Source: Brevibacillus_D fluminis_A (lineage in GTDB: Bacteria; Bacillota; Bacilli; Brevibacillales; Brevibacillaceae). Taken from it: a stretch of DNA of 64,000 nucleotides. Shown piece after piece: positions 18,005 to 27,241 of this stretch. The notes beneath the pieces are model-generated. The model was given only the letters and a program-made list of their open reading frames with translations. It made no database searches and had not been told where the DNA came from. How positions within the stretch are numbered: the stretch's first letter is position 1; every line of letters begins with the position of its first letter. Both the position numbers and the translations under genes were made by a program. The DNA lies in assembly GCF_052072235.1 (NCBI RefSeq), contig NZ_CM125436.1, positions 2,040,001 through 2,104,000 on the forward strand. The letters run 5' to 3'.

Positions 18005-18511
18005 TTAAGGTTGGGGAGGGAAGCTCCCATACAAACTTATGATGTAGGATATGGTGAGCGACGGCATCATGTTGTCATGAGGCTGCCCACTGCCAACGGG
18101 CGAGAGCAGAGATGGATTCATACCGACCGGCGTCTGACCGACCCCACTGGAGTAACTGCTGTAGAAATTTTGGGCCCATACGTTATTAGCGGGAGTGTCG
18201 CCTACTGCAAGATCCAGATTGGCATTGGCTGTATGCGTATGTGCTGGTAATTGGTCGGTGTTCAATAAAACGGACTCAGAACCTGCTTTTTCACCACGTG
18301 GATGGTTTGCACTTGGGTGAACCGGGATTCTACCTTGAAGATCCGGTAAAGCGAACGTGGATTGTCCATCCCCTCCGTATGTAGTACCAATCAGTGCGAA
18401 TAGGGCCTCATTTTCAGCAATGCTCAATAACTGACCATTGCACAATGCCCAGCCTTGCGGAGCGAAATTGCCCGCAAACATGCGAATTTCACCAAGATAC
18501 GATTCACTCAT
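18005..18511 (-). CDS. Tail-collar domain protein (MdpB-like), copy 1
   Basis: The 168-residue protein is the first gene of the minus-strand trio. It shows SESYLGEIRMFAGNFAPQGW, then CNGQLLSIAENEALFAL, TFALPDLQGRIPVHPS and QLPAHTHTANA, with a C-terminal HDNMMPSLTISYIISLYGSF. Three consecutive collar genes with no capsid, portal or lysis genes point to a bacterial use of this module rather than prophage. Transcription probably starts in the AT-rich region beyond 18512. AGAGGTGACCTTAC precedes the ATG. Confidence 0.85.
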   Translation of the reverse strand: MSESYLGEIRMFAGNFAPQGWALCNGQLLSIAENEALFALIGTTYGGDGQSTFALPDLQGRIPVHPSANHPRGEKAGSESVLLNTDQLPAHTHTANANLDLAVGDTPANNVWAQNFYSSYSSGVGQTPVGMNPSLLSPVGSGQPHDNMMPSLTISYIISLYGSFPPQP

Positions 18512-19292
18512 GTAAGGTCACCTCTTGCATCATCTATTTAGAAAGGCCCGTCAAACCAACTGGTGTCTGGAATCCATTTCTACTGTTGAACAGTGCGGTT
18601 GTCGCGCAACGAAAAGAAATACACAAAAAGTGGTATGACGCTAGAATCTATTGATTATATAATCGAATATGCATATTCATTCGCGTGCATGTCGGCAGTC
18701 TGGTCGTATGTAGAGAGCGAAAGAAAGATAGACTTTTTCAATAATAGAACAATAGATTAAGAATATTCGAAAATATGTTTCTTTAAAGCGTAGTATTACA
18801 GTAGCATAGATTACGTTTTGTAAAAAGATGCTTTATATGAATAAAAGCGAATAAAATGTAAAATTTGTCACATTTCCAAATTTGCAGTAGGAATTGCAGT
18901 GTGATTGTCGAATGAGGAGTTGCATGGAAAACTATGGTTTTTCCAGCAGTTGCAGGCCTTTAAATTTATCAAATACATTACGACTGGTCAGAATTTTGGG
19001 GATCGGTACATCGTACAAGTCATCTAGGTTTCACGGAAATAAAGAATACGATGAACCTCCTGGTTGAAAGGAAACAGGAAGAGTCTCAGGTGGAGAGGGG
19101 GAGTTGTACCGGTATCGCACGTGTTTGAATCGAGCATGTTTGATCCCACGTGCAAGCTGTGCTTGATTTTGTTAAACAACCATCCATTCAACGAATACCT
19201 GATTGGGGGTGGAAGCAATGAACCTTGGGGTAGGTTCTCATGGCGTTTTTTGAACGAGTAGAGAAAACATGGGTGTTTGGGGGGAGCATGGA
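18512..19292. other. AT-rich intergenic region between divergent units
   Basis: About 780 bp without a convincing gene separates the minus-strand collar genes from the plus-strand S-layer gene. It must hold promoters for both. A TATAAT-like box occurs on the minus strand near 18654-18662. An inverted repeat TGGAAAA / TTTTCCA lies near 18924-18945. Short frames here have no ribosome site. A long leader is likely before the S-layer start; no riboswitch class was recognised. Confidence 0.5.
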
Positions 19293-22200
19293 ATGATCCA
19301 TCTGTTTCGTCGGTTTCGAATCGTCGCAAAATGTGTCCTTATGCTATTATTGATAATTTCTTCCATGAGTAACAATTTGTTTACTTCCCGTGCAGATGCT
19401 GCGACGTGGGAAACGATTAGTCCGGGTTTTGGTTCGGCTTCGATTAATGAAATCGGGTTTTACAATGGTACCTGGCTACTGTTTTCACTAGGCCGAGATT
19501 ACGGCAAATCTACGGATGGACGAAACTATGCGTGGGATTCGTCAAAACCTTTTTTGTGTCCAGTGTACGAAGTCTTTCATTTCGGTGACAAATGGGTGAC
19601 GGCGTGCGGGGATGGGAGCATTTACACCCTCCAAGATGGAATCAATCCGATCAATACTTCACAATGGATAAAGAGAGCGACTGGCCAAACGAACAAGCTG
19701 GTCTCCTTCGCGTCTGATGGTAATCAAATTGTCGTCGTGGGGGAAACAAACGGGACCATATTAAGTTCAGCAGATGGAGAAAACTGGAATGATCGGTCCA
19801 TAGCCTCTGTTTCAGGATTTAATGCTGTCACATATGGGGAAGGCAAGTTTATCGCGGTGGGCAAGGATGTTTCCAATGCTTTTGTCATTTATTCATCGTC
19901 TGACGGAGTAGCCTGGAGCAAAGTTACGACAGCTGCTCCAGCGAAACAACTATATGGTGTTGCTTATGGAGATGGAAAGTTTGTCGCAGTGGGTTTGCAA
20001 GGGTATATCTACGTCTCGGATGATGGGATCACATGGGAAGAAAAAGCCGCTCCAACGGGAACTTCGATCAGTCTCGCAACGGTTACATATGCTGATGGTT
20101 ATTTTTATGTAGGTGGAACCAATGAGACGCTGATCACCTCTCCCGACGGTTCAAACTGGACCACAGAAATTACGGGAGGCTCCACCAAATCAATCACATC
20201 GATAAGAGTGGGGGACGGCAAAGTCGTAGCTGCTGGTTCTTCAGGGCTGGTTAAATTAGGAGGAGCGCTAACGAAGCCGACTGTAGCAACGCCGACAGCG
20301 AATCCGGCTGGGGGAGAGGTTGCATCGGGGACCACGGTTGCTTTGAGCACAACCACAGTTGGAGCGTCGATCTACTACACAACAAACGGCTCAACACCGA
20401 CCACCAGTAGTACGCCATACAGCAGTCCAATTCCGATTACCAGCGCAGTGACGCTTAAGGCCATAGCGGTGAAAGCGGGGATGGCGGACAGCGCGGTAAT
20501 GAGCGAAGATTACACAATCAAGCCACAAGTGGCAACGCCGACAGCGAATCCGGCTGGGGGAGAGGTGGCAGCGGGGACCACGGTAGCCCTGAGCACGACC
20601 ACAGATGGAGCGTCGATTTACTACACGACAGACGGAGCAACTCCAACGTCAAGCAGCACGCTCTACAGTAGTCCAATCCCGATCACTGGTGCAGTAACGC
20701 TTAAGGCGATTGCGGTGAAAAGCGGGATGACGGACAGCGCGGTAATGAGCGAAGATTATACAATCAAGCCGCAAGTAGCAACGCCGACAGCGAACCCGGC
20801 GGGGGGAGAGGTTGCAGCGGGGACGACGGTAGCCTTGAGTACGGCCACAGATGGAGCGTCGATTTACTACACAACAGACGGAGCAACCCCGACGTCGAGT
20901 AGCACGCTCTACAGTATTCCAATCCCGATTACTGGTGCAGTAACGCTTAAGGCGATTGCGGTGAAAAGCGGGATGACGGACAGCGCGGTAATGAGCGAAG
21001 ATTATACAATCAAGCCGCAAGTAGCAACGCCGACAGCGAATCCGGCTGGGGGAGAGGTTGCATCGGGGACGACGGTAGCCTTGAGCACGGTCACAGATGG
21101 AGCGACGATCTATTACACAACAGATGGAGCAACTCCAACGTCAAGTAGCACGCCCTATAGCAGTCCGATTACGGTAAGCAGTGCAATGACGATTAAAGCA
21201 ATCGCCGTGAAATCAGGCATGATCGACAGCGACGTGATGAGCGAAAGCTACACCATCGCCGCCACACCGCAAGCGGCGAAGCCAATTGCAACACCAGCCG
21301 GAGGAGAGGTTGCATCCGGAACAAAAGTAACGCTCGGCACAAGCACAGCAGGCGCGACGATCCACTACACGGTAGACGGCAGCACGCCAACAGCCAGCAG
21401 TCCATCCTACACGGGAGAAATTGAGATCACTGGTCCTGTCACGATTAAAGCAATCGCCGTAAAAGCAGGCATGACCGACAGCGACGTGATGAGCGAAAGC
21501 TATACCATCGCCGCCACACCACAAGCGGCGAAGCCAATCGCAACACCAGCCGGGGGAGAGGTTGCAGCGGGGACGACGGTAGCCTTGAGCACGGTCACAG
21601 ATGGAGCGACGATCTATTACACAACAGATGGAGCAACTCCAACGTCAAGTAGCACGCCCTATAGCAGTCCGATTACGGTAAGCAGTGCAATGACGATTAA
21701 AGCAATCGCCGTGAAATCAGGCATGATCGACAGCGACGTGATGAGCGAAAGCTACACCATCGCCGCCACACCGCAAGCGGCGAAGCCAATTGCAACACCA
21801 GCCGGAGGAGAGGTTGCATCCGGAACAAAAGTAACGCTCGGCACAAGTACAGCAGGCGCGACGATCCACTACACGGTAGACGGCAGCACGCCAACAGCCA
21901 GCAGTCCATCCTACACGGGAGAAATTGAGATCACTGGCCCTGTCACGATTAAAGCAATCGCCGTAAAAGCAGGCATGACCGACAGCGACGTGATGAGCGA
22001 AAGCTATACCATCGCCGCCACACCACAAGCGGCGAAGCCAATCGCAACACCAGCCGGGGGAGAGGTTGCAGCGGGGACGACGGTAGCCTTGAGCACGGTC
22101 ACAGATGGAGCGACGATCTATTACACAACAGATGGAGCAACTCCAACGTCAAGTAGCACGCCCTATAGCAGTCCGATTACGGTAAGCAGTGCAATGACGA

Positions 22201-25200
22201 TTAAAGCAATCGCCGTGAAATCAGGCATGATCGACAGCGACGTGATGAGCGAAAGCTACACCATCGCCGCCACACCGCAAGCGGCGAAGCCAATTGCAAC
22301 ACCAGCCGGAGGAGAGGTTGCATCCGGAACAAAAGTAACGCTCGGCACAAGTACAGCAGGCGCGACGATCCACTACACGGTAGACGGCAGCACGCCAACA
22401 GCCAGCAGTCCATCCTACACGGGAGAAATTGAGATCACTGGCCCTGTCACGATTAAAGCAATCGCCGTAAAAGCAGGCATGACCGACAGCGACGTGATGA
22501 GCGAAAGCTATACCATCGCCGCCACACCACAAGCGGCGAAGCCAATCGCAACACCAGCCGGGGGAGAGGTTGCATCGGGGACGACGGTAGCCTTGAGCAC
22601 GGTCACAGATGGAGCGACGATCTATTACACAACAGATGGAGCAACTCCAACGTCAAGTAGCACGCCCTATAGCAGTCCGATTACGGTAAGCAGTGCAATG
22701 ACGATTAAAGCAATCGCCGTGAAATCAGGCATGATCGACAGCGACGTGATGAGCGAAAGCTACACCATCGCCGCCACACCGCAAGCGGCGAAGCCAATTG
22801 CAACACCAGCCGGAGGAGAGGTTGCATCCGGAACAAAAGTAACGCTCGGCACAAGCACAGCAGGCGCGACGATCCACTACACGGTAGACGGCAGCACGCC
22901 AACAGCCAGCAGTCCATCCTATACAGGAGAAATTGAGATCACTGGCCCTGTCACAATCAAAGCAATCGCTATAAAAGCAGGCATGACCGACAGCGACGTT
23001 ATGAGCGAAAGCTACACCATCGCCGCCACACCACAAGCGGCGAAGCCAATCGCAACACCAGCCGGGGGAGAAGTCGCATCAGGAACAAAGGTAACGCTCG
23101 GCACAAGTACAGCAGGCGCGACGATCCACTACACGGTAGACGGCAGCACGCCAACAGCCAGCAGTCCATCCTATACAGGAGAAATTGAGATCACTGGCCC
23201 TGTCACAATCAAAGCAATCGCTATAAAAGCAGGCATGACCGACAGCGACGTTATGAGCGAAAGCTATACCATCACCGCCATACCACAAGCAGCAAAGCCA
23301 ACGGCAACACCAGCCGGAGGAGAGGTTGCAGCGGGGACAAAAGTAGCCTTGAGCACGACCACAGCGGGAGCGACGATCTACTACACAACAGACGGAGCAA
23401 CACCGACGTCAAGCAGCACGCCCTATAGCAGTCCGATTACGGTAAGCAGTGCAATGACGATCAAAGCAATCGCCGTAAAACCAGGCATGACCGACAGCGA
23501 CGTGATGAGCGAAAGCTACACCATCGCCGCCACACCACAAGCAGCAAAGCCAATCGCAACACCAGCCGGAGGAGAGGTTGCAGCGGGGACAACGGTAGCC
23601 TTGAGCACGGCCACAGCAGGCGCGACGATCTACTACACAACAGACGGAGCAACCCCGACGTCAAGCAGCACGCCCTATAGCAGTCCGATTACGGTAAGCA
23701 GTGCAATGACGATCAAAGCAATCGCCGTAAAACCAGGCATGACCGACAGCGACGTGATGAGCGAAAGTTACTCGATTCGTGTCCCAACGATAGAGATAAC
23801 TTCTGTAAAAACACCCGCACCGATAACAGACCTAGAAAACGGTACGGCGAAAACCGTCGCATCGCTCGGTTTACCACATCAAGTGGAAGTAAGTGTGAAC
23901 AACGGAGCTACCCTCCAAGTAGATGTTGATTGGGCGGTTGCCAGTGCCAATTACGATCCAAACAGGAAGGAGCGCCAAAGCTTCACAGTAACCGGGAATT
24001 TGGTGAATCTGCCACATGGAATCACGAATCCGCAAAACTTGGTCGCAACGATTCAGGTTACGGTTAAAGCAGCGATCACAAAAGACAAGGAAATCGTCAG
24101 AGTGACCAACCCGGCACCCATCACCGGCCTGCCCAACGGGACATCGAAAAGAGCCGATGCATTGGGATTACCGTCCCAGGTTGAGGTGACATTGGACGAT
24201 GGCACCTTCCGGACCGTCAACGTCAAATGGGACGTGACCGCTGCCGATTACGATCCGAAAAAGAAAGATGCCCAGCGCTTTTCCGTGACCGGAGAACTGG
24301 TGAAGCTGCCGGACGGGGTACAGAACAGCAAAAATCTCACCGTGACCGTCGAGGTAAGTGTGGACGCTGCATCAACAGGTGACATCATTGCGGTTGAGAA
24401 TCCCAATGACATTACTGGGCTGGCGAATGGAACGCCGAAAAAAGCGGATGCACTCGGGTTACCGGAGCAAGTCAGAGTGACCCTTGAAGATGGAACGAAC
24501 CTGATGGTTGACGTCAAATGGGATATATCCGGTGCTGACTACGATCCGAAAAACAAGAAAGCCCAGTGGTTTACCGTAAATGGCGCGCTTGTGAAATTGC
24601 CAAAAGGTGTGACGAACAGCAAGAATTATACGGCGACCGTTCAGGTACAAGTGAATGCCAAGGACGATGGGGAAGAGAGGCGCGCGATTGTGAAGGTCAC
24701 GCAGCCTTCTGCGATCACCGACGTAGCGAACGGAACAAGAAAGACAGCAGCTGCATTGGGATTACCGAAACAGATCAAAGCAACACTTGACGATGACAGC
24801 AAGATTTCTGTCGACGTCGGGTGGGATGTGGAGGGAGCGGATTACGATCCGGATAGCAGCAAAAAACAGCATTTTACCGTCAAAGGTGTGCTGATCGATC
24901 TCCCGCCTGACGTCGAAAACCCGAAAAATCTGGATGCCCGAATCAGTGTCACCGTCAATGCGGCTCCGCGCGAGGACCGTGGTGACGATAACAACGATGG
25001 CAGCGATAAAGGCGGAAACAGCGATGATTCAGGGAAGAGCGAAGAGCGGGAAAAAGAATCCACTCGTCAAGCCAAAGTTGGGGTGGGAAGCGAGGGTTCC
25101 TTGTCTGACGAACTGGAAATCACACGCAAAACTTCTTCAGGCGGCAAACAAGTTGACGAAGTTGTTTTTGACCAGAAAAAAGTGAAGGAGATTTTGGGGA

Positions 25201-26408
25201 GAGCAGGAGGGAATGACAACCACGTTGTTCGGATTGTCATCGACGATATTCCTGACGACCCAGCCGACGAAACATCGGTCAAAGTGCCTGGCAGCGCCTT
25301 GAAATTGATGAAAGACAACCAGGTTGCGCTGGAGATCCAAGCAGGAGAAGTGGTCATTACGGTTCCGAAGGAAATGGTGGCAGCTTTGCCAGGCGAAGAT
25401 CTTTACTTCCGGGTGGTCCCTATCGTTAGCCCGAATGACAAGCAAACAGTTGTAAGCCAAACGCTGGATGCGGAAGCGGTGAAGCAGGCTGCGGGTGGAC
25501 AGGACGTTGAAGTGGTTGGCAAGCCAATGGTCATTGAGACGAACTACCGCAATTTCCGGACAAAGGTGACGTTCCCGCTTGATGATGTACAACTACCGGC
25601 AGACCCCGTTGCCAGACAAGCTTTTCTTTCCACGTTGGCCGTTTATGTGCAGCATTCGGATGGGGATAAGGAGCTGAAAACGGGCAAGATTACGTACGAT
25701 GAGCATGGAACACCAGCAGGGATCGAGATCGAGATCACCAAGTTCAGTACGTTTACCATTTTGTCGCTGAAAGGGAAACAAAACCATGTGCTGCACAACG
25801 CATACATGACAGGTTATCCGGATCAGACCTTCCAACCAAATCGCATCTTGACTAGGGCGGAAATGGCCGCGGTGCTTGCAAAACTGTTGCAGGAGCAAAA
25901 CCAGGAGGCCGTAACCGTTGAATCGTCAGCATTTGCAGATGTATTGCCAAATCATTGGGCTGCCTCTGCTATTCAGCAGGTGAAGAACGTAGGGCTGATG
26001 AACGGTGACGAAAACGGATTATTCCATCCAAATGCGAAAGTTACGCGTGGAGAAATGGCAACCATTCTGGCCAAGTGGAAGCAATTAGGTGGAGGCAAGG
26101 CCGAAAGCCCGTTTGCGGATACAAAAGGCCACTGGGCGGCAGCGAGCATAGCTGTCGTCGTCGAACAGGGTCTGATGAAAGGGTACGGCGACGGAACGTT
26201 CCGTCCAAACCAGGGATTGACCCGAGCGGAAGCAGCGACTTTGTTCAACAGAATGACGGGCAGAGGGCCGCTCGCCGGTATCACCAAGCCGATTTGGTCA
26301 GATGTTCCGATACAGCACTGGGCGTACGGTGAAATCGTGGAAGCAACCATCCCGCATGCGGCCATTCAGCAGGTCGATGGGACCGAAACGTTTCAAGCCC
26401 AACAGTAA
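19293..26408 (+). CDS. Giant S-layer-anchored repeat protein
   Basis: The 2,371-residue product starts with a signal peptide (cleavage near SRADA-ATW). Residues about 35-330 hold BNR/kelch-like repeats with SxDGxxW motifs (SADGENW, SSDGVAW, SDDGITW, SPDGSNW), suggesting a beta-propeller. Fourteen modules of about 84 residues follow (nt 20281-23775), each with PAGGEVASGT, ATIYYTTDGATPT and MTIKAIAVKSGM: the chitobiase/beta-hexosaminidase C-terminal-like (CHB_HEX_C/Fn3-associated) fold. Four Ig-like modules (PITGLPNGT...LGLPxQVEV) come next, then an Asp/Ser/Glu-rich linker, a beta domain and three SLH domains plus a partial fourth at the C-terminus. It should be secreted and bound to cell-wall polymer. 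ATG 19293 is chosen for its GGGGGGAG site. Confidence 0.92.
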   Translation: MIHLFRRFRIVAKCVLMLLLIISSMSNNLFTSRADAATWETISPGFGSASINEIGFYNGTWLLFSLGRDYGKSTDGRNYAWDSSKPFLCPVYEVFHFGDKWVTACGDGSIYTLQDGINPINTSQWIKRATGQTNKLVSFASDGNQIVVVGETNGTILSSADGENWNDRSIASVSGFNAVTYGEGKFIAVGKDVSNAFVIYSSSDGVAWSKVTTAAPAKQLYGVAYGDGKFVAVGLQGYIYVSDDGITWEEKAAPTGTSISLATVTYADGYFYVGGTNETLITSPDGSNWTTEITGGSTKSITSIRVGDGKVVAAGSSGLVKLGGALTKPTVATPTANPAGGEVASGTTVALSTTTVGASIYYTTNGSTPTTSSTPYSSPIPITSAVTLKAIAVKAGMADSAVMSEDYTIKPQVATPTANPAGGEVAAGTTVALSTTTDGASIYYTTDGATPTSSSTLYSSPIPITGAVTLKAIAVKSGMTDSAVMSEDYTIKPQVATPTANPAGGEVAAGTTVALSTATDGASIYYTTDGATPTSSSTLYSIPIPITGAVTLKAIAVKSGMTDSAVMSEDYTIKPQVATPTANPAGGEVASGTTVALSTVTDGATIYYTTDGATPTSSSTPYSSPITVSSAMTIKAIAVKSGMIDSDVMSESYTIAATPQAAKPIATPAGGEVASGTKVTLGTSTAGATIHYTVDGSTPTASSPSYTGEIEITGPVTIKAIAVKAGMTDSDVMSESYTIAATPQAAKPIATPAGGEVAAGTTVALSTVTDGATIYYTTDGATPTSSSTPYSSPITVSSAMTIKAIAVKSGMIDSDVMSESYTIAATPQAAKPIATPAGGEVASGTKVTLGTSTAGATIHYTVDGSTPTASSPSYTGEIEITGPVTIKAIAVKAGMTDSDVMSESYTIAATPQAAKPIATPAGGEVAAGTTVALSTVTDGATIYYTTDGATPTSSSTPYSSPITVSSAMTIKAIAVKSGMIDSDVMSESYTIAATPQAAKPIATPAGGEVASGTKVTLGTSTAGATIHYTVDGSTPTASSPSYTGEIEITGPVTIKAIAVKAGMTDSDVMSESYTIAATPQAAKPIATPAGGEVASGTTVALSTVTDGATIYYTTDGATPTSSSTPYSSPITVSSAMTIKAIAVKSGMIDSDVMSESYTIAATPQAAKPIATPAGGEVASGTKVTLGTSTAGATIHYTVDGSTPTASSPSYTGEIEITGPVTIKAIAIKAGMTDSDVMSESYTIAATPQAAKPIATPAGGEVASGTKVTLGTSTAGATIHYTVDGSTPTASSPSYTGEIEITGPVTIKAIAIKAGMTDSDVMSESYTITAIPQAAKPTATPAGGEVAAGTKVALSTTTAGATIYYTTDGATPTSSSTPYSSPITVSSAMTIKAIAVKPGMTDSDVMSESYTIAATPQAAKPIATPAGGEVAAGTTVALSTATAGATIYYTTDGATPTSSSTPYSSPITVSSAMTIKAIAVKPGMTDSDVMSESYSIRVPTIEITSVKTPAPITDLENGTAKTVASLGLPHQVEVSVNNGATLQVDVDWAVASANYDPNRKERQSFTVTGNLVNLPHGITNPQNLVATIQVTVKAAITKDKEIVRVTNPAPITGLPNGTSKRADALGLPSQVEVTLDDGTFRTVNVKWDVTAADYDPKKKDAQRFSVTGELVKLPDGVQNSKNLTVTVEVSVDAASTGDIIAVENPNDITGLANGTPKKADALGLPEQVRVTLEDGTNLMVDVKWDISGADYDPKNKKAQWFTVNGALVKLPKGVTNSKNYTATVQVQVNAKDDGEERRAIVKVTQPSAITDVANGTRKTAAALGLPKQIKATLDDDSKISVDVGWDVEGADYDPDSSKKQHFTVKGVLIDLPPDVENPKNLDARISVTVNAAPREDRGDDNNDGSDKGGNSDDSGKSEEREKESTRQAKVGVGSEGSLSDELEITRKTSSGGKQVDEVVFDQKKVKEILGRAGGNDNHVVRIVIDDIPDDPADETSVKVPGSALKLMKDNQVALEIQAGEVVITVPKEMVAALPGEDLYFRVVPIVSPNDKQTVVSQTLDAEAVKQAAGGQDVEVVGKPMVIETNYRNFRTKVTFPLDDVQLPADPVARQAFLSTLAVYVQHSDGDKELKTGKITYDEHGTPAGIEIEITKFSTFTILSLKGKQNHVLHNAYMTGYPDQTFQPNRILTRAEMAAVLAKLLQEQNQEAVTVESSAFADVLPNHWAASAIQQVKNVGLMNGDENGLFHPNAKVTRGEMATILAKWKQLGGGKAESPFADTKGHWAAASIAVVVEQGLMKGYGDGTFRPNQGLTRAEAATLFNRMTGRGPLAGITKPIWSDVPIQHWAYGEIVEATIPHAAIQQVDGTETFQAQQ
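20281..23775 (+). repeat. Fourteen tandem 252-bp coding modules with 504-bp higher-order repeats
   Basis: Each module is about 84 codons. From about 21057 two module types alternate: one with ASGTKVTLGTSTAGATIHYTV, the other with TTVALSTVTDGATIYYTT. The pair repeats every 504 bp (equivalent points at 21057, 21561, 22065 and 22569) with near-identical DNA, whereas the first three and last two modules are more diverged. This pattern indicates recent unequal crossing-over or gene conversion in the middle of the array. Confidence 0.9.
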
Positions 26409-26507
26409 CGTTGTCATAAACAAGCTGAACGGACATGGGATGATCGTCCGGAAATGCCATGGAAAAGAACCTTGTAGAATCAGTAAACGTGAATAAGAAA
26501 AGGATAC

Positions 26508-26566
26508 AAAAAAAGCAAGATGCTCCCTCTATTTCCAGTGGGCAGCAGCTTGCTTTTTGTTTTTTC
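26508..26566 (+). terminator. Rho-independent terminator after the S-layer gene
   Basis: The stem GCAAGATGCT / AGCAGCTTGC is followed by TTTTTGTTTTTT, and an A run precedes the stem. It separates the S-layer gene from the bacteriocin cluster. Confidence 0.85.
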
Positions 26567-26795
26567 TCCCATGCTTAGGATAATTGACAAGGCCCGATAA
26601 AAAGGACAATGAAGGAGTAACCATTAGCGGATGATGTTTCATAAAACTAATGTATATTCGCCTGAATATTTGTGTCGTTGCCGGTTTCACCCGGTCGACG
26701 AACCTAACTCCGAAGGATACCCGTCGTGTTGTCAGTTGTGATTTTTCATTACAAAACGGTTACAACCCGCTACCTTACTACAGGAGGTGGTCATA
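26567..26795 (+). promoter_or_regulatory. Leader/promoter region of the bacteriocin precursor
   Basis: This 229-bp stretch has no gene. It has TTGACA at 26584-26589 with only a weak -10, and TTGTCA (26729) with TACAAA (26750) at a short spacing. A potentially folded part lies at 26680-26726: CCGGtttcacCCGG followed by a CGACG...CGTCG stem enclosing TCCGAAGGA. It matches no riboswitch I know. AGGAGGTGG gives a strong ribosome site for the precursor at 26796. Confidence 0.4.
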
Positions 26796-27053
26796 ATGGA
26801 TGAATTTAAAAAAGAACTGAAAAAATTGAACGTTGACAAATTCCATGGCGGAAAAGTAACGCCTTGGGACAATGACGTGCAAAAAGATGCCGTTTTGGTG
26901 CAAAGAAGATGCGGTCGCTGCAGTTGTTCTTGCAGCTGCTCTTGTAGCTGCTCCTGCAGTTGTTCTTGCAGCTGTTCGTGCAGTTGCTCCTGCAGTTGTT
27001 CTTGCAGCTGTTTCTGTAATTGCTTCTTCGTTTGCTTTTTCTGTGTTCGTTAA
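26796..27053 (+). CDS. TOMM bacteriocin precursor, heterocycloanthracin/sonorensin-like, (Cys-Ser)15 core
   Basis: The 85-residue precursor has a leader of about 40 residues. Its pattern (FKKELKKLNVDKFHGGKV then TPW) matches the FxxEL..L.V..F..G.V.PW leader of the heterocycloanthracin/sonorensin family. After RRCGRC comes an unbroken run of 15 Cys-Ser dipeptides, then CFCNCFFVCFFCVR; 21 of 85 residues are Cys and 15 core residues are Ser. Both residues are substrates for YcaO cyclodehydratases, giving alternating thiazole and oxazole rings. The ATG at 26796 sits 7 nt after AGGAGGT; GTG 26787 lies inside that site. The modification genes follow on the same strand. Ser codons alternate strictly AGY/TCN. 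Confidence 0.93.
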   Translation: MDEFKKELKKLNVDKFHGGKVTPWDNDVQKDAVLVQRRCGRCSCSCSCSCSCSCSCSCSCSCSCSCSCSCSCFCNCFFVCFFCVR

Positions 27054-27241
27054 GGAAAGGCATCGAACGAAATTGGTGATTCATTGGGAAAATGAGGCAG
27101 CCTCTGCTCAGGTGAGTCTTGATCTGGCAGGGGCTTCTTCTTCTCTAAAAGATCTGGCATGTGGGACAAATAGCCATACATAGGATGACTGTGAAAGTGA
27201 TGGTGCAGATTTGTGAATGACCCATGGCAAGGAGGAGTGAC

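Noticed and set aside
18924..19292. c-di-GMP or other riboswitch before the S-layer gene
   Set aside because: A long leader is likely, but the conserved core sequences of known classes were not found.
20649..23664. Repeated minus-strand ORFs of 67-123 residues
   Set aside because: They recur every 504 bp and are shadows of the tandem coding modules of the S-layer gene.
26872..27183. Alternative-frame ORF over the (Cys-Ser) tract giving an Ala/Val-rich hydrophobic protein
   Set aside because: The repetitive DNA keeps other frames open. The start has no ribosome site, while the Cys-Ser frame has AGGAGGTGG and a family-matching leader.
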